DNA from: Mesobacillus jeotgali
GTDB taxonomy: Bacteria > Bacillota > Bacilli > Bacillales > Cytobacillaceae
Assembly: GCF_031759225.1 (NCBI RefSeq)
Contig: NZ_CP134494.1
Coordinates: 1,858,501 to 1,922,500, forward strand
DNA length: 64,000 nt
Reading direction: 5' to 3'
Shown here: piece by piece, positions 18,393 through 30,760 of the stretch
How positions within the stretch are numbered: the first letter of the stretch is position 1
Layout of the letters: the number at the start of each line of letters is the position of its first letter
The notes under the pieces: generated by a model
Databases searched by the model: none
Told to the model about the DNA's origin: nothing
Seen by the model: the letters and a program-made list of their open reading frames with translations, nothing else
Translations under genes and position numbers: made by a program

Positions 18393-18511
18393 ATGTAATG
18401 ATGCTAAGGGTCTGGATTATTTCAGGCTCTTTTCTTTGGGCAATTTGCAGGTTTTTACATCGCCTTTGCCGAACTTGTTTTGTTGAAAATTTGCAGAAAG
18501 AGTTGGTCTTG

Positions 18512-19153
18512 ATGAGTAAATTAGTGATTTTGAGTGATTTAAGATATCTTCATAGCGATTTAAAGAAAAAAATCAATGAATTAACAAGCCAGAAGTCTTT
18601 TAAATTGGCTTATATCCCATCGCAAACGGATAAAGAGAGATGGTATTTTGAAAAAGCCAAGCCAGAGTTTAAAGAATTGGGTATTACGGAATTCTTTTAT
18701 TTTGATGTTGACCAAGAGTTTGATTGGTCTCAGATTGAAGAGTTTAAAAACTGTGACGGCATTTTTCTGTCAGGGGGGAATACGTATCTATTTTTGAAAA
18801 ACTTGCAGGAAAAGAAAATCGTTTCGTTTATTACGGAAATGGTGGAAAAAGGGAAGCTCTTAATCGGAGTCAGTGCCGGAAGTATAATTATGTCCAAGAG
18901 TATCAAGATTGCCGAATTCCATGATCAAAATGAAGTCCAGCTATCGGACTTAACTGGGTTAGGAATGGTGAATTTTGAATTCATGCCACATTGGAATAGA
19001 GAGAAAGGTCAGCAAGACGCACTGTCCAACTATTCGCTTTACCAGGAAGAGAGCATTTTTACATGTAATGATGGTGATGGAATTATCATTGATGGAGGCA
19101 AGGTCGAGTTTTACGGTGATATAAAAGAAATCCGAAAAGGTGCATGGCTATAA
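18512..19153 (+). CDS. Peptidase E-like (S51) serine hydrolase
   Basis: The 213-residue protein belongs to the S51/dipeptidase E fold. The nucleophile Ser lies in GVSAGSIIM (about residue 121), preceded by the DGIFLSGGNTYLF strand. It ends with GDGIIIDGGKVEFYG. S51 enzymes cleave after N-terminal aspartate or process cyanophycin; which applies here is unknown. The start at 18512 has only a weak AGAGTTGG site. The frame extends back to 18398. Confidence 0.75.
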   Translation: MSKLVILSDLRYLHSDLKKKINELTSQKSFKLAYIPSQTDKERWYFEKAKPEFKELGITEFFYFDVDQEFDWSQIEEFKNCDGIFLSGGNTYLFLKNLQEKKIVSFITEMVEKGKLLIGVSAGSIIMSKSIKIAEFHDQNEVQLSDLTGLGMVNFEFMPHWNREKGQQDALSNYSLYQEESIFTCNDGDGIIIDGGKVEFYGDIKEIRKGAWL

Positions 19154-19165
19154 ATGGATGATATA

Positions 19166-19584
19166 CAATGCTCTATTGGACAAACATCAGGTGTAAGCCG
19201 AAAAAAGGGACCGATAGAGGGGGTATATCGGACAAACAAAGGTCATCAGACAGTAAAAATGTCCGATAGAAGAGCTCTATAGGACAAACAGAAGGTATAA
19301 GCCGTAAAAAATGTCCGATAGAAGAGCTCTATCGGACAAACAAAAGGTATAAGCCGTAAAAAATGTCCGATAGAAAGGCTCTATCGGACAAACAGAAGGT
19401 ATAAGCCGTAAAAAATGTCCGATAGAAAGGCTCTATCGGACAAACAGAAGGCATAAGCCGCAAAAAGTGTCCGATAGAAGAGCTCTATCGGACAAACAGA
19501 AGGCATAAGCCGGAAAAAGTGTCCGATAGAAGAGCTCTATCGGATAAACAGAAGGCATAAGCCGCAAAAAGTGTCCGATAGAGG
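19166..19584. repeat. Array B: 52-bp tandem dyad repeats, GTCCGATAG family
   Basis: Eight units with a strict 52-bp period; the CTAT of each right arm recurs at about 19173, 19225, 19277, 19329, 19381, 19433, 19485 and 19537. Each 25-bp dyad, for example 19469-19493, has arms GTCCGATAG and CTATCGGAC. A 27-bp linker ending AAAAAATG or AAAAAGTG joins units. Copies are very similar in the middle and decayed at the left edge. It lies between convergent genes. Confidence 0.95.
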
Positions 19585-19590
19585 TCTAAA

Positions 19591-19944
19591 CTAGATTAGT
19601 CCTTTAATTTTCGAAACAACATCTTTTGGGCTGAACGGTTTTAAAATGTATTCGCTGGCTCCTAATTCTTCTCCTCGTTTAAGGTCATTGGCTTCTCCTT
19701 TAGCAGAAAGCATGATGACTGGTGTGTCCTTTGTCTTCCTGATTTCCTCCAACACTGAAAAACCATTCATTCCAGGCATTAATATGTCCAGAATGATGAC
19801 GTCAAAGGGTTCCTTCATCGCGATCTCCAAAGCTGCTTCTCCGTTGTCTGCAACTTCAACCACAAACGATTCTCTTTCTAAGTACATTTTTAATAATTGG
19901 CTAATTCTTTGTTCGTCCTCAGCAACTAGCACTCTCTTTCCCAT
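19591..19944 (-). CDS. Single-domain response regulator
   Basis: This CheY-like receiver of 117 residues has no output domain. The acidic pocket is in VAEDE (Asp10), the phospho-acceptor is Asp53 in ILDILMPGMNG, and Lys102 is in LKPFSP. It would act through protein contacts. No kinase gene is adjacent. GGGGGAAAAC precedes the ATG, and array B lies directly downstream. Confidence 0.88.
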   Translation of the reverse strand: MGKRVLVAEDEQRISQLLKMYLERESFVVEVADNGEAALEIAMKEPFDVIILDILMPGMNGFSVLEEIRKTKDTPVIMLSAKGEANDLKRGEELGASEYILKPFSPKDVVSKIKGLI

Positions 19945-20136
19945 GTTTTCCCCCTGAAATGTCTTTGTTAATTGTAAGTATACACTATTGATGAGTTGTT
20001 TTCTTCAATGGCGTGGGAAATTAATCCACATAAAAAAATTGATTTTGAAAAATGAACGTGATAATATGTGACCTATAATGATTTAATTCATACTATACTT
20101 ATAGGAATTATAATAATTAAATCGGAGTGAATGAAA

Positions 20137-20784
20137 ATGGGTCGGGAATTTATCCCCTTATTTGATGATTGGGCAGAATTTTACGAGAACACAGTGTCTG
20201 GGCTTGATATTGAATACAGAGAGGTATTTGAAAATTATGATAAAATATTAGAAACAGTTGCCATAAAGTCTAACAATACAGTTTTGGAGTTTGGAGTAGG
20301 TACAGGGAATCTGACCGAAAAGCTGATTTCATTAGGAAGAGTTGTATATGGAGTAGAGCCTTCCAAAGTGATGAGAGAAAAAACAAAAGAACGTTTCAAG
20401 GATTTGCATTTATACGATGGGGATTTCCTAAACTTCCCGGAGCTTCGTGGAAAAGTAGATTCGATCGTAAGCACGTATGCATTCCATCATTTAACAGATG
20501 AAGAAAAGGATACAGCCCTCAAGTTGTACAGCACACTCTTGGGTGACCAAGGGAAAATTGTGTTTGCTGATACTGCTTTTGTAAATGAAGAACACCGGGA
20601 AGAACAGCATCGAATCGTAAAAGAGCAGGGATATGAAAATCTGTTTGCTGATCTAAAAAGAGAGTACTATACAACGCTCGAAATTTTGGAGAGGCTTTTC
20701 GAGAAAAACGGATTTCAGGTTTCTTTTGAAAAAATGAACTCTTATGTTTGGCTGATGGAAGCTGTTAGAGTAAGTAAAATTTAA
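20137..20784 (+). CDS. yrrT: YrrT, SAM-dependent methyltransferase
   Basis: This class I methyltransferase of 215 residues has the SAM motif LEFGVGTGN (about residues 48-56) and the [12 protein letters not shown] element. It is the usual first gene of the Bacillus methionine-to-cysteine operon. Start 20137 is nine bases from GGAG; ATG 20131 is too close. The leader contains GGAATTATAATAATT (20104-20118), which looks like a CymR-type target but is unverified. mtnN begins 23 bases later. Confidence 0.88.
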   Translation: MGREFIPLFDDWAEFYENTVSGLDIEYREVFENYDKILETVAIKSNNTVLEFGVGTGNLTEKLISLGRVVYGVEPSKVMREKTKERFKDLHLYDGDFLNFPELRGKVDSIVSTYAFHHLTDEEKDTALKLYSTLLGDQGKIVFADTAFVNEEHREEQHRIVKEQGYENLFADLKREYYTTLEILERLFEKNGFQVSFEKMNSYVWLMEAVRVSKI

Positions 20785-20807
20785 CATGGTATTGGAGAGT
20801 TGCAGCA

Positions 20808-21506
20808 ATGAGAGTTGGAATAATCGGAGCAATGGATGAAGAGGTTGATTTACTGCGCAGCAAGCTAGAGGATCGGGAAGATACGATTCTAGCAGGAAGC
20901 GAATTTTATCAAGGGAAGATTGATAGTTTAGAAGTTGTGCTTTTGAAATCTGGCATCGGAAAAGTGAACGCGGCATTGGGAACGGCATTGTTGATTGAGA
21001 AATTCGAGCCGAATGTCATTATCAATACTGGATCTGCAGGCGGCTTCCACAAGGATCTCAATGTAGGGGATGTGGTCATTTCTACTGAAGTGAGACACCA
21101 TGACGTTGATGTTACGATTTTTGGGTATGAATATGGCCAGGTCCCGAGGATGCCAGCATATTTTGCTCCGGATGATAAGCTTGTAGCTGCAGCAGTAAAG
21201 AGCGCAGAACAAATTGATGGTATCCAGGTTGTTAATGGATTGATCGCATCTGGCGATTCCTTTATGAATGATCCAGAGAGGGTTGAATTCATCAGGACAA
21301 AACTGCCCGATTTGTATGCTGCCGAAATGGAGGCAGCAGCAATCGCGCAGGTAGCATATCAATTTGAAAAACCATTTGTCATTATCAGGTCGCTCTCCGA
21401 TATTGCCGGCAAAGAGTCGAATATTTCATTTGACCAATTCTTGGAAACAGCAGCGAAAAATTCCGCAGAACTGATTTTACTAATGTTAGAGGAGTTGAAG
21501 AAGTAA
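20808..21506 (+). CDS. mtnN: MtnN, methylthioadenosine/S-adenosylhomocysteine nucleosidase
   Basis: MtnN cleaves MTA and S-adenosylhomocysteine to adenine plus S-ribosylhomocysteine or methylthioribose. The 232-residue protein starts [16 protein letters not shown], with NTGSAGGF and the MEMEAAA-like [13 protein letters not shown] substrate loop and catalytic Asp in RSLSDIAG. It lies second in the operon and overlaps luxS by one base, consistent with feeding S-ribosylhomocysteine to LuxS. Confidence 0.96.
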   Translation: MRVGIIGAMDEEVDLLRSKLEDREDTILAGSEFYQGKIDSLEVVLLKSGIGKVNAALGTALLIEKFEPNVIINTGSAGGFHKDLNVGDVVISTEVRHHDVDVTIFGYEYGQVPRMPAYFAPDDKLVAAAVKSAEQIDGIQVVNGLIASGDSFMNDPERVEFIRTKLPDLYAAEMEAAAIAQVAYQFEKPFVIIRSLSDIAGKESNISFDQFLETAAKNSAELILLMLEELKK

Positions 21507-21973
21507 TGGTAAAGAAAATGAATGTTGAAAGTTTTAATTTAGATCACACGAAGGTGGTTGCACCATATATCCGTTTGGCAGGAACAACACAGGGTGCCAA
21601 TGGCGATGTCATCCACAAATATGATATTCGCTTCTGCCAGCCGAACAAGGAGCATATGGAGATGCCTGGCCTTCACTCACTAGAACATTTAATGGCAGAA
21701 AACATTCGCAATCACCATGGAAGTGTCGTTGATATTAGTCCAATGGGCTGCCAGACTGGTTTTTATTTGTCAGTGATCAACCATGATGACTACGACAATA
21801 TTTTAGAAGTATTAGAAGAAACTCTTAAAGATGTGCTTGAAGCGGATGAGGTTCCTGCCTGCAATGAAATCCAGTGCGGATGGGCAGCAAGCCACAGCCT
21901 TGAGGGAGCAAAAGAAATTGCAGCAAAAATGCTGGAAAAGAAAGATGAATGGCGCCAGGTATTTGCTGAATAA
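21506..21973 (+). CDS. luxS: LuxS, S-ribosylhomocysteine lyase
   Basis: LuxS converts S-ribosylhomocysteine to homocysteine and the AI-2 precursor DPD. The 155-residue protein has the metal site HSLEH, the conserved MGCQTGFY with catalytic Cys, and the second metal ligand in CNEIQCGW. The ATG overlaps the mtnN stop. In B. subtilis luxS is a separate gene, but here it sits between mtnN and mccA. The alternative start ATG 21518 is possible. Confidence 0.95.
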   Translation: MVKKMNVESFNLDHTKVVAPYIRLAGTTQGANGDVIHKYDIRFCQPNKEHMEMPGLHSLEHLMAENIRNHHGSVVDISPMGCQTGFYLSVINHDDYDNILEVLEETLKDVLEADEVPACNEIQCGWAASHSLEGAKEIAAKMLEKKDEWRQVFAE

Positions 21974-21988
21974 GGAGAGTTAAATGCA

Positions 21989-22912
21989 ATGACGGTTTAC
22001 CGCAGTATCCATGAATTGATAGGCAATACACCTATGGTTGAACTTACCCAATTCCATTTGCCAAACGATGTCCGCTTATACGCAAAGCTGGAATACTTAA
22101 ACCCAGGAGGCAGCATTAAAGACCGGCTGGGAGTAGAGATGCTCGACGAGGCATTACGTACAGGCAAGTTGGAAAAAGGCGGCACTCTGATTGAGCCAAC
22201 TGCTGGGAACACGGGGATCGGGCTGGCGTTGGCAGCAATCAACAAAGGCATTGATGTTATCTTTGTAGTGCCAGAAAAATTCAGCATTGAAAAACAAACG
22301 GTGATGAGGGCTCTCGGTGCAAACATCATCCATACACCTACATCGGATGGGATGGAAGGAGCAATCCGCAAAACGGAACAATTGCTTGCAGAAATCCCTA
22401 ATTCCTACTCACCATCTCAATTTTCCAATCCGTCAAATCCAGAAACTTATTATAAAACGCTGGGACCAGAGATTTGGAAAGACTTGGATGGCAGAATTAA
22501 TATTTTCATAGCAGGAGCGGGAACCGGAGGAACATTTATGGGTACTGCAAAGTTTTTAAAAGAGAAAAATCCAATGATAAAGACCGTCATTGTTGAACCA
22601 GAAGGATCAATTCTAAATGGAGGAGAGTCTGGTCCCCATAAAACAGAAGGAATCGGAATGGAATTCCTTCCGCCATATATGGACTCTGCTTTATTCAATG
22701 AGATCTATACCATTTCGGATAAAGATGCATTTGACACCGTGAAGGAGCTCTCGGCTAGAGAGGGAATACTTGCTGCAAGCTCGTCTGGCGCAGTTCTTCA
22801 CGCAGCTTTACAAGAAGCACGAAAAGCCCCTCCTGGCACAAACATCGTTACCGTCTTTCCGGACGGCAGTGAGCGTTACTTAAGCAAAAAAATCTATGAG
22901 GGGGGAATTTAA
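21989..22912 (+). CDS. mccA: MccA, cystathionine beta-synthase (OAS-dependent)
   Basis: This PLP enzyme joins O-acetylserine and homocysteine to cystathionine. The 307-residue fold type II protein has PLP Lys in NPGGSIKDR (about residue 43), the PTAGNTGIGLA loop and GTGGTFMG phosphate-binding segment. It starts 15 bases after luxS and directly abuts mccB. The gene context favours MccA over a plain cysteine synthase. Confidence 0.93.
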   Translation: MTVYRSIHELIGNTPMVELTQFHLPNDVRLYAKLEYLNPGGSIKDRLGVEMLDEALRTGKLEKGGTLIEPTAGNTGIGLALAAINKGIDVIFVVPEKFSIEKQTVMRALGANIIHTPTSDGMEGAIRKTEQLLAEIPNSYSPSQFSNPSNPETYYKTLGPEIWKDLDGRINIFIAGAGTGGTFMGTAKFLKEKNPMIKTVIVEPEGSILNGGESGPHKTEGIGMEFLPPYMDSALFNEIYTISDKDAFDTVKELSAREGILAASSSGAVLHAALQEARKAPPGTNIVTVFPDGSERYLSKKIYEGGI

Positions 22913-24046
<1,134 letters not shown>

Positions 24047-24060
24047 AGAGAGTGAGCAAA

Positions 24061-24412
24061 TTGGCGCCATGTGTGCAAAATAGGTAACCAATGAAGCTGA
24101 TTGGATTGCTGAAAAACCAGATATTAGGTAAAGTAGGTAACCAATGTAGCCGATTGACGCCCAAAAAACCGAGATTTGTGAAAAATAGGTCACCAATACA
24201 GTCTATTGACGCCCAAAAAACCGAGATTTGTGAAAAATAGGTCACCAATACAGTCTATTGGCGTCCAAAAAACCGAGATTTGCGAAAAATAGGTAACCAA
24301 TGCAGCCGATTGGCGCCCTGAAAAACAAGATTCGCTAAAAATAGGTCACCAATACAGTCTATTGGTGACCAAAAAACCGAGATTTATGAGAAATAGGTCA
24401 GCAATAGGATTA
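24061..24412. repeat. Array C: 52-bp tandem dyad repeats, GGTCACCAAT family
   Basis: Units marked by TAGGT start at 24081, 24134, 24186, 24238, 24290, 24342 and 24394: one 53-bp step and five 52-bp steps. The cleanest dyad, 24345-24369, has arms GTCACCAATA and TATTGGTGAC. Other copies show GGTAACCAAT with ATTGGCGCC. The linker is AAAAAACCGAGATTTG plus TGAAAAA. It lies between convergent mccB and pbuX. Confidence 0.93.
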
Positions 24413-24425
24413 GAGAATGAAAAGA

Positions 24426-24456
24426 GGCACCGGATTTTCCTCCGGTGCCTTATTTA
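24426..24456. terminator. Terminator between convergent mccB and pbuX
   Basis: A perfect ten-bp stem, AGGCACCGGA (24426-24435) with TCCGGTGCCT (24442-24451), carries TTATTT on the right and an A-rich left flank. Confidence 0.85.
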
Positions 24457-24467
24457 TGTTCCTCTTT

Positions 24468-26475
<2,008 letters not shown>

Positions 26476-26522
26476 TTGAATTAGCTGCTGGCAAATAGAG
26501 GTTTGGATGACCCCTGCACTGC

Positions 26523-26597
26523 TCACTCATAGTCGGATTATTTACGGTAATCCGGTAGAAACTTGCAGGCCATATCCCCGCGATTATATGAGTGAAT
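26523..26597 (-). ncRNA. Guanine riboswitch aptamer
   Basis: Read leftward, the P1 arm CACTCATATAATCG is followed by GGGGATATGGCCTGCAAG, TTTCTACCGGATTACCG, TAAATAATCCGACTATGAG. These are the conserved purine-aptamer core segments. The specificity base is C in GACTATG, which selects guanine rather than adenine. It precedes xpt-pbuX exactly as in B. subtilis. Confidence 0.95.
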
Positions 26598-26612
26598 GTT
26601 TAATTTATAAAT

Positions 26613-26640
26613 ATTATATCACTATTTTAATTTGATTCAA
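26613..26640 (-). promoter_or_regulatory. Promoter of the riboswitch-xpt-pbuX unit
   Basis: Leftward -35 TTGAAT (26635-26640), a 16-base spacer and -10 TATAAT (26613-26618) sit just upstream of the aptamer. Confidence 0.7.
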
Positions 26641-26789
26641 CAGATAATACAGAAAAAACCGAACGAAATTATCATCTTTATTTTTATTATTCGCCTTTGG
26701 TTATTTAATTGATAAAAATAAAAATCTTCCCCATTTTACAAATATTTGATAAACTATTTAAGCATTTGAGGGGTTTGGGGGATATACAT

Positions 26790-28538
26790 ATGAGCGTATT
26801 CAAGGATTTATTATGGTATTTCAAGTCGGAGAAAAAGGCTTATTTGACAGGGATTTCACTACTGTTATTTGTCGCACTGCTCCAGCTTGTGCCGCCGCGC
26901 GTTATTGGAATAATAGTTGATGAGATAACCAATGGGACGCTGACGGCCGGTAAACGAGGGAAATGGATTTTAGTGTTAACGGCTTCAGGGCTTGCGATGT
27001 ATTCACTTCGGTATTATTGGAGGATCATGATCTTTGGTTCGGCGGTAAAGCTGTCCCGATTATTAAGGAATCGGCTTTATGCCCACTTTACGAGTATGTC
27101 GCAGTCTTTTTACCAAAAGAGAAGGACAGGGGACCTGATGGCTCATGCCACAAACGATCTATCGGCAATCCAGCAGACAGCAGGTGCCGGTGTCCTGACG
27201 TTCGTTGATTCTGTCTCAACCGGCGGCTTCGTCATCATCGCGATGGCTGCGACAATCAGCTGGAAGCTGACCTTGATCGCTTTGATTCCAATGCCGTTCA
27301 TGGCAATGCTGACAAGCTGGTACGGAACGATGCTTCATAAAAGGTTCCATAAAGCCCAGGAAGCATTCTCTGATTTGAATGATAAGACACAGGAAAGCAT
27401 CACGGGAATTAAGGTCATTAAAACCTTTGGCCAGGAAAAAGAAGATATTGAGGATTTTCGCAAACAATCTGAGGATGTTGTGAAAAAAAATATTTCTGTC
27501 GCAAAGGTTGATGCTTTATTTGACCCGACGATTTCCATCATTGTAGGCATTTCATTCTTCTTGTCGATTGCTTTTGGTGCAAGGTATGTATTGAATGGGG
27601 AATTGACAATTGGACAGCTGGTATCCTTTACATCCTACCTCGGCTTGCTGGTTTGGCCGATGCTCGCATTTGGATGGTTTTTCAATATCGTGGAACGCGG
27701 AAGGGCCTCTTATGATCGTGTTTCTGCTTTGCTTGATGAAAAAATCGACATCCAGGATAAACCGGATGCTCTTGATATGGTGCCAAATGGTGACATTAGA
27801 TATGATATTGCGTCTTTCACTTATCCTGGAGATCAGGAAGCTTTATTGAAAGATATCAAGTTTGGGCTTGGGAAAGGGCAAACGCTCGGAATCGTCGGAA
27901 AGACGGGTGCGGGGAAAACGACTTTATTGAAGCTGCTGATCCGTGAATTCGACCTCTCGGAAGGCAGCATCAGCATTGGAGGAAGAAGCATCAGGGACTA
28001 TAAGATGGATCGATTGAGGCAGGCGATTGGATACGTCCCGCAGGATCATTTCCTTTTTTCAGCGACAGTCCGGGATAACATTGCCTTCGCAGATCCTGCT
28101 GTCGATGAGGAGGTCATCTATAGTTCCGCCAGAGTGGCAAACATCCATGATGATATTCTGGAATTTACGGAAGGCTATCAAACGGTTGTAGGAGAACGAG
28201 GGGTATCACTCTCAGGCGGGCAGAAGCAGCGAATCTCGATTGCTCGTGCCCTGGTGATGAATCCGGAAATCCTCATTCTCGACGATTCCCTATCGGCGGT
28301 CGACGCGAAAACGGAGGAGCAAATCTTATCAGCTTTGAAAGAAAATCGAAAAGACAAGACAACCATTATCACGGCACACAGGTTGAGCGCTATTCACCAT
28401 GCTGATCTGATCGTCGTCCTTGAAGAGGGCCGAATTGCTGAGCGCGGAACTCACGATCAATTGATGGAGCATGACGGCTGGTACAAGGATATGTATTTGA
28501 GACAGCAGCTTGAAGAGCTTGTCGAGCAGGGAGGGTGA
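26790..28538 (+). CDS. bmrC: BmrC-like subunit of a heterodimeric multidrug ABC exporter
   Basis: This 582-residue half-transporter has six membrane spans, then an ATPase domain: Walker A GKTGAGKTT, signature LSGGQKQR and H-loop TAHRLS. After Walker B the catalytic Glu is replaced by Asp (ILILDDSLSAVDA). This marks the degenerate half-site of the BmrC/BmrD (YheI/YheH) pair. ATG 26790 follows GGGGGA. The longer frame from 26709 has no site. The partner starts three bases after the stop. Confidence 0.85.
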   Translation: MSVFKDLLWYFKSEKKAYLTGISLLLFVALLQLVPPRVIGIIVDEITNGTLTAGKRGKWILVLTASGLAMYSLRYYWRIMIFGSAVKLSRLLRNRLYAHFTSMSQSFYQKRRTGDLMAHATNDLSAIQQTAGAGVLTFVDSVSTGGFVIIAMAATISWKLTLIALIPMPFMAMLTSWYGTMLHKRFHKAQEAFSDLNDKTQESITGIKVIKTFGQEKEDIEDFRKQSEDVVKKNISVAKVDALFDPTISIIVGISFFLSIAFGARYVLNGELTIGQLVSFTSYLGLLVWPMLAFGWFFNIVERGRASYDRVSALLDEKIDIQDKPDALDMVPNGDIRYDIASFTYPGDQEALLKDIKFGLGKGQTLGIVGKTGAGKTTLLKLLIREFDLSEGSISIGGRSIRDYKMDRLRQAIGYVPQDHFLFSATVRDNIAFADPAVDEEVIYSSARVANIHDDILEFTEGYQTVVGERGVSLSGGQKQRISIARALVMNPEILILDDSLSAVDAKTEEQILSALKENRKDKTTIITAHRLSAIHHADLIVVLEEGRIAERGTHDQLMEHDGWYKDMYLRQQLEELVEQGG

Positions 28539-28541
28539 CCA

Positions 28542-30335
28542 ATGGAAAAAACGCCTGTATTAAACGCGAAAGAGCAGCGTTCCGTGCTGTTTCGGCTTCT
28601 TGCATATGGAAAGCCGCATTTAAAAATGATTTTTGTCGCTTTCGGATTCCTTTTGCTCGCAACTGTGGGTGACGTGCTTGGTCCGATTTTGGTGAAAATC
28701 TTCATCGATGATTACTTGAGGGAAGGCTACATGCCGTTCGAGCCGCTGTTGATGCTTGGAGCAGCTTATATTGGAATCCAGATTCTCAATGTGCTTGTCT
28801 CTTATTTTCAGCTGTTGAAGTTCCAGGAGATTGCGCTGAAAATCATCCAGCAAATGAGGATTGATGTATTTACGAAGGTGCAGCAGCTTGGCTTGAAATA
28901 TTTCGATAAAACGCCTGCCGGTTCACTTGTATCAAGGGTTACGAATGATACCGAGGCGATCAAGGATATGTTCGTCAGCGTCATTGCGACATTTATCCAA
29001 AGCGGCTTCCTGCTGTTCGGGATCTTTGTCGCGATGTTCATCCTGAATGTAAAGCTGGCATTGTTCACGATGCTGATTTTACCGTTCATCGTGTTCATCA
29101 TGAGCTTGTACCGCAAGCTTAGTTCAAGATTTTACCAGGATATGCGTGAACGTCTGAGTCAGCTGAATGCAAAGCTAAGTGAATCTCTTCAGGGAATGTC
29201 GATCATCCAGATGTTCCGGCAGGAAGAAAGACTGAAAAAAGAATTCGGAGATATTAATGACAAGCACTTTGATGCGGGGATGCGCAACATCAAAGCAGAC
29301 GGACTTCTGCTGCGCCCGGCGGTTGACCTTGTCTATATTTTAGCTCTTATTATTGTACTGAGCTTTTTTGGGATTACTTCCTTCGACAGTCCGATTGAGA
29401 TAGGGGTGCTGTATGCGTTCATCAATTATCTTGATCGCTTTTTCGAGCCGGTGAACAATATGATGATGCGCCTTTCCATGTACCAGCAGGCCATTGTTGC
29501 TGCCTCACGTGTTTTCAAACTGCTTGATGAAGAGGAACTGGCTCCTGGCCAAACTGGGACGGAGGCGGATAAAATCAATGAAGGTAAAATTGAATTCAAA
29601 GATGTCAGTTTTTCATATGATGGCAAAAGGGATGTACTGAAGAACATCAGTTTCACCGTCAACCCAGGGGAAACTCTTGCCTTCGTCGGCCATACCGGAA
29701 GCGGGAAAAGCTCAATCATCAATCTGCTGATGCGTTTTTATGAATTTGAGCGCGGGGATATTTTAATTGATGATCATTCGATAAAAAACTATCCGGTAAA
29801 AGAGCTGCGCCAGAAAATGGGGCTGGTGCTGCAGGATCCGTTTTTGTTTTATGGAACAATCGGAGATAATATCAGGCTGCACAACAGCGATCTGACCGAA
29901 GAGGATATAAAAAAGGCAGCAGAATTTGTCCAGGCGGATTCTTTCATTGAAAAATTGGAAGATGGATACGTACAAAAAGTGACGGAGAGAGGCTCGACTT
30001 TTTCGAGCGGGCAGAGGCAATTGATCGCTTTTGCCAGGACGATTGCAGCTAATCCGAAAATCCTTGTTCTCGATGAAGCGACTGCAAACATTGATACCGA
30101 AACCGAAGAGGCCATTCAGACGGGACTTGCCAAGATGCGAAAGGGCAGGACGACAATCGCCATTGCCCATAGACTCTCCACGATCCAGGACGCAGACCAG
30201 ATAATCGTCCTTCATCATGGGGAAATCGTTGAGCGCGGAACACATCAGGAATTGCTTACCCAACAGGGGCTTTACCATAAGATGTATCTCCTGCAGAATG
30301 GTTCAGTCGAACGATTGGAAGATGTTGTTGGATAA
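28542..30335 (+). CDS. bmrD: BmrD-like subunit of a heterodimeric multidrug ABC exporter
   Basis: The 597-residue half-transporter has six spans plus ATPase domain. Walker A is GHTGSGKSS, and Walker B is followed by a normal Glu (ILVLDEATANID). The signature is altered to FSSGQRQ. With the Asp of the partner this gives one intact and one degenerate ATP site, as in BmrCD. The gene is directly downstream of bmrC. Substrates are likely drugs but not shown by sequence. Confidence 0.87.
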   Translation: MEKTPVLNAKEQRSVLFRLLAYGKPHLKMIFVAFGFLLLATVGDVLGPILVKIFIDDYLREGYMPFEPLLMLGAAYIGIQILNVLVSYFQLLKFQEIALKIIQQMRIDVFTKVQQLGLKYFDKTPAGSLVSRVTNDTEAIKDMFVSVIATFIQSGFLLFGIFVAMFILNVKLALFTMLILPFIVFIMSLYRKLSSRFYQDMRERLSQLNAKLSESLQGMSIIQMFRQEERLKKEFGDINDKHFDAGMRNIKADGLLLRPAVDLVYILALIIVLSFFGITSFDSPIEIGVLYAFINYLDRFFEPVNNMMMRLSMYQQAIVAASRVFKLLDEEELAPGQTGTEADKINEGKIEFKDVSFSYDGKRDVLKNISFTVNPGETLAFVGHTGSGKSSIINLLMRFYEFERGDILIDDHSIKNYPVKELRQKMGLVLQDPFLFYGTIGDNIRLHNSDLTEEDIKKAAEFVQADSFIEKLEDGYVQKVTERGSTFSSGQRQLIAFARTIAANPKILVLDEATANIDTETEEAIQTGLAKMRKGRTTIAIAHRLSTIQDADQIIVLHHGEIVERGTHQELLTQQGLYHKMYLLQNGSVERLEDVVG

Positions 30336-30354
30336 ATAATTATATTATGTAAAG

Positions 30355-30390
30355 TGGCGATTACTAAAAGGTAATCGTCATTATTTTTTA
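30355..30390 (+). terminator. Terminator after the exporter operon
   Basis: The stem GGCGATTAC (30356-30364) with GTAATCGTC (30371-30379) includes one wobble and is followed by ATTATTTTTTA. Confidence 0.75.
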
Positions 30391-30569
30391 TTCGCTATGA
30401 TTATTATATGAATATGTGAATACTATCTTATGAATAATCTAAAAATGTTGACCGGCAAGTTTAGAGCACAACGCTCAATATGATAAAATCTGGGCAGATG
30501 AAACTTTTCGTCTTAAGAATCGTACTATTATTGATCATCCATTAATGTTATTCAGGAAGAGGGAAAAAG

Positions 30570-30686
30570 ATGGGATTGAAGAGTATAATCAAGAAGGAAA
30601 TTAAAAAACAAGTGAAGAAGCAAATAACAAAGAAAGCGGGAAAGAGTGCAGGTAAAATAATCGGAAAAGTAATGAAAAAGTTTTAG
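30570..30686 (+). CDS. 38-residue lysine-rich amphipathic peptide
   Basis: ATG 30570 follows AGGAAGAGGG. The product begins MGLKSIIKKEIKKQVKKQ and ends AGKIIGKVMKKF. It is strongly cationic (15 Lys, 1 Glu), with hydrophobic residues spaced like an amphipathic helix. A terminator follows. It lies between a multidrug exporter and a Spo0E-like gene. It could be membrane-active, nucleic-acid binding, or a chance frame; function unknown. Confidence 0.45.
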   Translation: MGLKSIIKKEIKKQVKKQITKKAGKSAGKIIGKVMKKF

Positions 30687-30722
30687 GTTTTGTCAGGGAA
30701 TAAATCTTGAATAGACAAAAAT

Positions 30723-30760
30723 AAAACAGCTACAACGCATAGGGCGTTTAGCTGTTTTTT
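30723..30760. terminator. Terminator between the 38-residue peptide gene and the Spo0E-like gene
   Basis: A long stem, AAAACAGCTA-c-AACGC with GCGTT-TAGCTGTTTT, ends in TTTTTT. The convergent leftward gene stops at 30759, so it can serve both. Confidence 0.85.

Noticed and set aside
20653..21362. Overlapping leftward frames opposite yrrT and mtnN
   Set aside because: They mirror well-recognised genes and lack binding sites or motifs.
26709..26789. N-terminal extension of the BmrC-like protein (MIKIKIFPILQIFDKLFKH)
   Set aside because: The proper ribosome binding site stands before ATG 26790 and family members start there; the extension has no site.
29763..30278. Long leftward frame opposite the second exporter gene
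   Set aside because: It is fully antisense to a conserved ATPase domain, has no ribosome binding site and no known motif.
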